Of a stretch of 9,540 bases of DNA, positions 6,647 through 9,540 are shown one piece after another; position 1 is the stretch's first letter; the number at the start of each line of letters is the position of its first letter. The notes beneath the pieces were generated by a model. The model was not told where the DNA came from. It searched no databases and was given only the letters and a program-made list of their open reading frames with translations. The stretch is taken from contig JACQPF010000061.1 in the NCBI GenBank assembly GCA_016207625.1, positions 1 through 9,540 on the forward strand, in the 5' to 3' direction. The translations under genes and the position numbers were made by a program. Source of the DNA: Elusimicrobiota bacterium. Its GTDB lineage: Bacteria; Elusimicrobiota; Elusimicrobia; FEN-1173.

Positions 6647-7980
6647 AAAAACCAAGGGACACGTGGGTGTTCTTTCTCCTCCTGACGGCGTTCTTGGCGC
6701 TCTGCTTTTCCCTCCTCGCGTTCCCGGATTTGGGGACGACCCTCTTCCCTCTCCTGGGCGTCCTCATCATTGCGGTGTCCTGGCTGATGGGCCCGGGCGT
6801 CTCCGCGCTTCTCGTCCTCCTGGGCACTTTGATCTGTTTCGGCCTCTGGAACCTCTGGCCCTCCGATCAACGGGCCTTCCTGTTCTTCGGCGTGGTCCAG
6901 TTGTGGGGGATTTGGTCTTTCCTGAGGTCGTGGGATCTCCGCTCGCTGCAGGAGCGGTTCCAATTCGAAACCGTGCGGCAGGGCCATATGAAGAAGGAAG
7001 AGGACCTCAAAAAAGACATCGAGTTCTACAAGCGGCACACGGAAAAAATGAAAGCGGAATCCGCGCACCGTCAATATTTGGCCACCTGCGCCAAAGATTT
7101 GGGCGCCGTGTTGGACGGAGCGGAGATCCAGGCGCGCCTGCTCCCCTGGGTGAAACGGTTTTTCCCTGACTCTCAAGCCTTCCTCACGGGACTGCAGGAA
7201 CACGAGCCGGCGGACGCCTGGGTCGCCCAGCGCCGCCAGCCGCTTCTCTGTGAGGACGTCTTGAACCACCCGAGGTTCAAAGGAGCCCATGTGGAGGCGG
7301 GGACCCGATGCCTGATGGTGGCTCCGTTGTTCGTCGAAAACAAGATCCTGGGCGCTCTGAGGGTGGAGAGCGCTCTCCCGCGCCGGTTCAGCCGGGACGA
7401 CTTGAGGGTGCTGGACGCGCTTTCGACGATGGCGTCTCTCGCGCTCGACAACGCCGTCTTGTACCACCGCGTTGAGCAACTGGCCGTGCGGGACGGCCTC
7501 ACCCAGCTGCTCACGCACCGCGCCTTCGAGGAGCGTTTGGAGGAGGAGCTCCTGCGCGCCGGCCGCTACCGGTCCTCCGTGGGCCTCCTCATGGTCGACG
7601 TCGACCATTTCAAGAGGGTCAACGACATCTATGGCCACTCCGCCGGTGACGATGTGTTGCGCCGCGTTTCCCGAAAGCTGGCCGAGATGGGGCGGCCGGT
7701 GGACGCGTCCGCCCGCTATGGAGGAGAGGAGTTTTGCCTCCTCCTCGTCGAATCGAGCCGGTCCTCGGCGCTCGAGACGGCCGAGCGGTTCCGGCAGGAA
7801 ATATCCCGGGAGCGTTTCGAATCCAATGGAGCGGTTTTCGGCGTGACGGTCAGCGTGGGGGTGTCGATCTATCCCGACGAGGCGACGACCTCGCCGCAGT
7901 TGGTCCGGCTGGCCGATCAGCGTTTGTACCGAGCGAAAGGCGAGGGGCGGAACCGCGTGGTCGGAGGCGAAGCGGCATGA
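6643..7980 (+). CDS. Membrane GAF-GGDEF diguanylate cyclase (with intact I-site)
   Basis: A 445-residue predicted inner-membrane enzyme making c-di-GMP from two GTP. Hydrophobic segments at about 7-27, 32-50, 52-72 and 77-94 suggest up to four membrane helices; 95-145 is charged and helical (coiled-coil linker), about 145-275 resembles a GAF sensor domain (CLMVAPLFVENKILGALRVE), and 280-440 is a GGDEF domain. The active-site motif is RYGGEEF, with GGEEF at 360-364. Asp319 (VDVDHF), Asn327 and Asp336 are in the positions expected for metal and guanine binding. RPVD at 351-354, five residues before GGEEF, is a proper RxxD inhibitory site, so product feedback is expected. The start overlaps the bioA stop (ATGA, 6643-6646); AAAGGAGGA at 6622-6630 is a strong ribosome site though about 13 bases away, a little far. 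It overlaps the next cyclase by ATGA as well. GAF ligand unknown. Confidence 0.92.
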   Translation: MKKPRDTWVFFLLLTAFLALCFSLLAFPDLGTTLFPLLGVLIIAVSWLMGPGVSALLVLLGTLICFGLWNLWPSDQRAFLFFGVVQLWGIWSFLRSWDLRSLQERFQFETVRQGHMKKEEDLKKDIEFYKRHTEKMKAESAHRQYLATCAKDLGAVLDGAEIQARLLPWVKRFFPDSQAFLTGLQEHEPADAWVAQRRQPLLCEDVLNHPRFKGAHVEAGTRCLMVAPLFVENKILGALRVESALPRRFSRDDLRVLDALSTMASLALDNAVLYHRVEQLAVRDGLTQLLTHRAFEERLEEELLRAGRYRSSVGLLMVDVDHFKRVNDIYGHSAGDDVLRRVSRKLAEMGRPVDASARYGGEEFCLLLVESSRSSALETAERFRQEISRERFESNGAVFGVTVSVGVSIYPDEATTSPQLVRLADQRLYRAKGEGRNRVVGGEAA

Positions 7981-9278
7981 GGATGCTCGAGCTTTTGTTT
8001 TGGCCCCTGTTCCCGTTCCTCGGGTTCTGGATGCGAGCGCGTTTGGGATCCGCATCGCCGAGGTCGCGAACCGCGGCGGTTTGGGCGGGAGCGCTGGCGG
8101 GGGGGATCGGCTGGGCGGCCGATGGGACGCTTCGCTCCTTGGCCCTGGGGCCATGGCTGGCCACGGGAGCGGCTTGGTTGGCGGCGGCCGGTTACGTGTT
8201 GTCCCGCGCCGGGGGCGATGAGCGGATCCAAAGGGAAACCGCGGCCGCCCTGGCGGACCTCGGGAAGAGCGTTGCGGCGCTCGAGAGAGAACACGCCAAC
8301 TTGAGAAACGAGTTGGACAAGCACGAGCGTGAACGGGGCCGCGCGTTCCACATCTACAGCTTGGCGAAATCTCTGACGGAACCCCTGTCCTGGGACAGCC
8401 TCATCACCCGGTTCGGCGACGTGCTCCAGAAGGTCACGGGGTCCTCCGATTTCCTGCTTTTCCTGCCCGCGGATTCCACCGGGCGCTTGGAGCTGAGATG
8501 GCAGCGGGGAGCCTGGTCCGTGGAGGCGCTGCCGGAAACGAATTCCCAGAAGCATCCCCAGTGGGTCTCTTCGGGATCCGAGACGCTCCTCCAGGTTCCT
8601 CTTTGGCAGGAGGAGTCTCTCCTGGGCCTCCTCTGGGTCCGGTGGATGGACGCCTCGCACCCCTCCGTGACGGACATCGCGCAGATTTTTGAGCAGCTCA
8701 TCATCGGTTTTCAAAAAGCCAGGTTGTTCGATCGGATGGAATCCCTTTCCCGTATCGACGGGCTCACGGGAGTGCTGCGGCGGCAGACGTTCTTGGATCA
8801 CGTGGAGCAGGAATGGAACCGCGGCAAGCTGTTCAAAACGCCCTTTAGCTTCTTGTTGGTGGACGTGGATCATTTCAAGCGGGTCAACGATTCTTATGGT
8901 CATCCGGCGGGAGACGCGGTGTTGTCCCGCATGGGCCGTCTCTTAAGCGAAGGGGTCTACGAAACGGATTTCGTCGGCCGGTACGGCGGAGAGGAGTTCG
9001 GCGTTTTGTTGCCCCGCGCCCAAGCCGAAGGCGCCCTGCGACGCGCCGAGGCCCTCTGCGGACGGGTGGCCGCCGAGCGTTTCCCCATCGGATTCAAGGA
9101 GATCCAAGTGACGATCAGCATCGGCGTGGCCCACAGCCCGCAGGACGCGGGAACCGTGGCTTCGCTGATTGAGGCCGCCGATCGCGCTCTCTATGCGGCC
9201 AAAGAGGGGGGAAGAAACCGGGTGGTCAGTTTTTCAAGTCTGCCGGCGGATCTCAAAGAGAAGCCGAAAACAAAATAA
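7977..9278 (+). CDS. Membrane GAF-like-GGDEF diguanylate cyclase (I-site degenerate)
   Basis: A 433-residue paralogue of the preceding gene with the same plan: short hydrophobic segments at about 3-18, 33-50 and 54-76, a charged coiled-coil linker at 80-122, a GAF-like region at about 125-255 and a GGDEF domain at 257-420. GGEEF is at 337-341 in GRYGGEEF, and Asp296 (VDVDHF), Asn304 and Asp313 match the catalytic and guanine positions, so it should be active. Where the inhibitory RxxD would be, the sequence is YETD (328-331), so the arginine is missing and product inhibition through this site is probably weak or absent. The GAF-like part is much less conserved than in the neighbour. ATG at 7977 is chosen because it overlaps the upstream stop (ATGA, 7977-7980), has GGAGG at 7963-7967 with 9-base spacing, and begins a hydrophobic N-terminus; the frame stays open upstream to 7734, but that part lies inside the previous gene and reads as shadow sequence. 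Confidence 0.92.
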   Translation: MRMLELLFWPLFPFLGFWMRARLGSASPRSRTAAVWAGALAGGIGWAADGTLRSLALGPWLATGAAWLAAAGYVLSRAGGDERIQRETAAALADLGKSVAALEREHANLRNELDKHERERGRAFHIYSLAKSLTEPLSWDSLITRFGDVLQKVTGSSDFLLFLPADSTGRLELRWQRGAWSVEALPETNSQKHPQWVSSGSETLLQVPLWQEESLLGLLWVRWMDASHPSVTDIAQIFEQLIIGFQKARLFDRMESLSRIDGLTGVLRRQTFLDHVEQEWNRGKLFKTPFSFLLVDVDHFKRVNDSYGHPAGDAVLSRMGRLLSEGVYETDFVGRYGGEEFGVLLPRAQAEGALRRAEALCGRVAAERFPIGFKEIQVTISIGVAHSPQDAGTVASLIEAADRALYAAKEGGRNRVVSFSSLPADLKEKPKTK

Positions 9279-9283
9279 GGAAG

Positions 9284-9436
9284 GCGTTCAGGCCCCCGGC
9301 CGTGCGTCGTCGCACACCGCACCGGCCGCTGGGGAACCAGTCCCGTCGGTTCCCCCCGTCGGCACAGCCGACGGGGCCCCCCTCCGCTATGCGGCCTGTG
9401 CGGCATGCGCCGCCGCCCGCCCGGGGGCCTGAACGC
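9284..9436. repeat. GC-rich multi-hairpin element closed by a 16-bp perfect inverted repeat
   Basis: Arms GCGTTCAGGCCCCCGG (9284-9299) and its exact complement (9421-9436) enclose 121 bases holding further hairpins: GTGCG/CGCAC (9302-9315), GGGGAACC/GGTTCCCC (9331-9355), CCCCGTCGGC/GCCGACGGGG (9354-9376, sharing two bases with the previous one), CCGC/GCGG (9384-9394) and GCGGC/GCCGC (9400-9413). Folded, this is a multi-branched structure of about 153 bases. It lies 5 bases after the second cyclase stop and ends 37 bases before the next start. No T-tract follows and no target-site duplication is visible at its edges. It could be a palindromic repeat of the REP or miniature-transposon kind, or a structured RNA or mRNA-processing site between the two genes. 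I do not recognise a named family. Confidence 0.8.
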
Positions 9437-9460
9437 GACAATGATGGAAATGAGTATAAA

Positions 9461-9467
9461 AAGGAGA
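9461..9467 (+). promoter_or_regulatory. Ribosome binding site of the right-edge gene
   Basis: AAGGAGA at 9461-9467 puts GGAG 7 bases before ATG 9474. In-frame ATGs at 9441, 9444 and 9450 lie upstream, but they lack such a site and would add MMEMSIKRRVQ ahead of the signal-like sequence, so 9474 is the better start. Confidence 0.75.
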
Positions 9468-9473
9468 GTTCAA

Positions 9474-9540
9474 ATGAAAAGATTCTGGATCTGGACGTTG
9501 GCGTTGACGGCGGCGGTTTTTCAGTTCGCCGAGGATGGGC
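9474..9540 (+). CDS. Putative exported protein, N-terminal fragment (3' end outside window)
   Basis: Only the first 22 codons are present: MKRFWIWTLALTAAVFQFAE then DG, with the frame open to the right edge. A basic start followed by a hydrophobic stretch (WIWTLALTAAVFQFA) looks like a Sec signal peptide or membrane anchor. The start is supported by AAGGAGA 7 bases upstream. It follows the second cyclase on the same strand after a 195-bp gap filled by the structured element, so it may be in the same transcript or have its own promoter. Function cannot be judged from this fragment. Confidence 0.65.
   Translation, partial: MKRFWIWTLALTAAVFQFAEDG

Noticed and set aside
6610..8154. A 514-codon open frame on the - strand
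   Set aside because: It runs antisense across the first cyclase and into the second. Its translation is Arg/Pro/Gly/His-rich low-complexity sequence typical of a GC-rich shadow frame, while the + strand frames carry clear GGDEF and GAF motifs.
7917..8903. A 328-codon open frame on the - strand
   Set aside because: Antisense to the second cyclase, biased composition and no domain signal.
9169..9432. An 87-codon + strand frame reaching across the end of the second cyclase into the structured element
   Set aside because: It begins inside the cyclase in another frame and its end is made of hairpin sequence (Ala/Pro repeats); no ribosome site.
9284..9436. Integron attC site
   Set aside because: The outer ends are GTTCAGG...CCTGAAC, the reverse of the RYYYAAC...GTTRRRY arrangement, and no integrase or cassette context is present.
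9284..9436. Simple Rho-independent terminator for the cyclase operon
   Set aside because: No run of T follows any of the stems, and the structure is far larger and more branched than a terminator.
9455..9460. TATAAA as a -10 box for the right-edge gene
   Set aside because: Transcription would start about 7 bases before ATG 9474, inside or past the ribosome site, and no matching -35 box lies at the right distance.

Overview
The window is GC-rich bacterial chromosome with dense genes, Shine-Dalgarno sites and 4-base ATGA overlaps. A secreted protein ending in a FlgD-Ig-like domain, together with the mix of genes, suggests a Gram-negative, probably uncultured lineage. The style reminds me of Elusimicrobiota or Omnitrophota, but nothing here fixes the phylum, so treat that as a guess.

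Layout, left to right. (1) The 3' end of bioD (dethiobiotin synthetase) runs off the left edge on the + strand. (2) A strong, nearly symmetric hairpin terminator separates it from a convergent gene. (3) A 1470-residue secreted multidomain protein lies on the - strand: signal peptide, right-handed beta-helix, three fibronectin-III-like modules interleaved with two SPRY/lectin-like modules, a C-terminal surface-protein region and a FlgD-Ig-like end. (4) A 318-bp divergent intergenic region is AT-rich near bioA and contains overlapping candidate promoters and some inverted repeats. (5) bioA (adenosylmethionine-8-amino-7-oxononanoate aminotransferase) is on the + strand, with an unusual insert between two cysteine pairs. 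(6) Two paralogous membrane GAF-GGDEF diguanylate cyclases follow. bioA, the first cyclase and the second cyclase each overlap the next by ATGA, so the three look like one translationally coupled operon. (7) A GC-rich structured element closed by a 16-bp perfect inverted repeat and holding several smaller hairpins fills the next gap. (8) The first 22 codons of a putative exported protein run off the right edge.

How the genes relate. bioD and bioA are the last-but-one and an earlier step of biotin synthesis and point the same way, but the large surface-protein gene lies between them in the opposite orientation. This looks like a biotin cluster split by insertion or rearrangement. The two cyclases would make c-di-GMP at the inner membrane. 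One keeps the RxxD product-inhibition site and the other has lost its arginine, so the pair may differ in feedback control. c-di-GMP often controls adhesion and surface proteins, so a link to the divergent surface protein is possible, but that is inference from proximity only.

I see no tRNA, rRNA, CRISPR array, transposase or phage gene. The most distinctive unexplained signal is the structured element at 9284-9436. The bioA-cyclase coupling is the most unusual gene arrangement.
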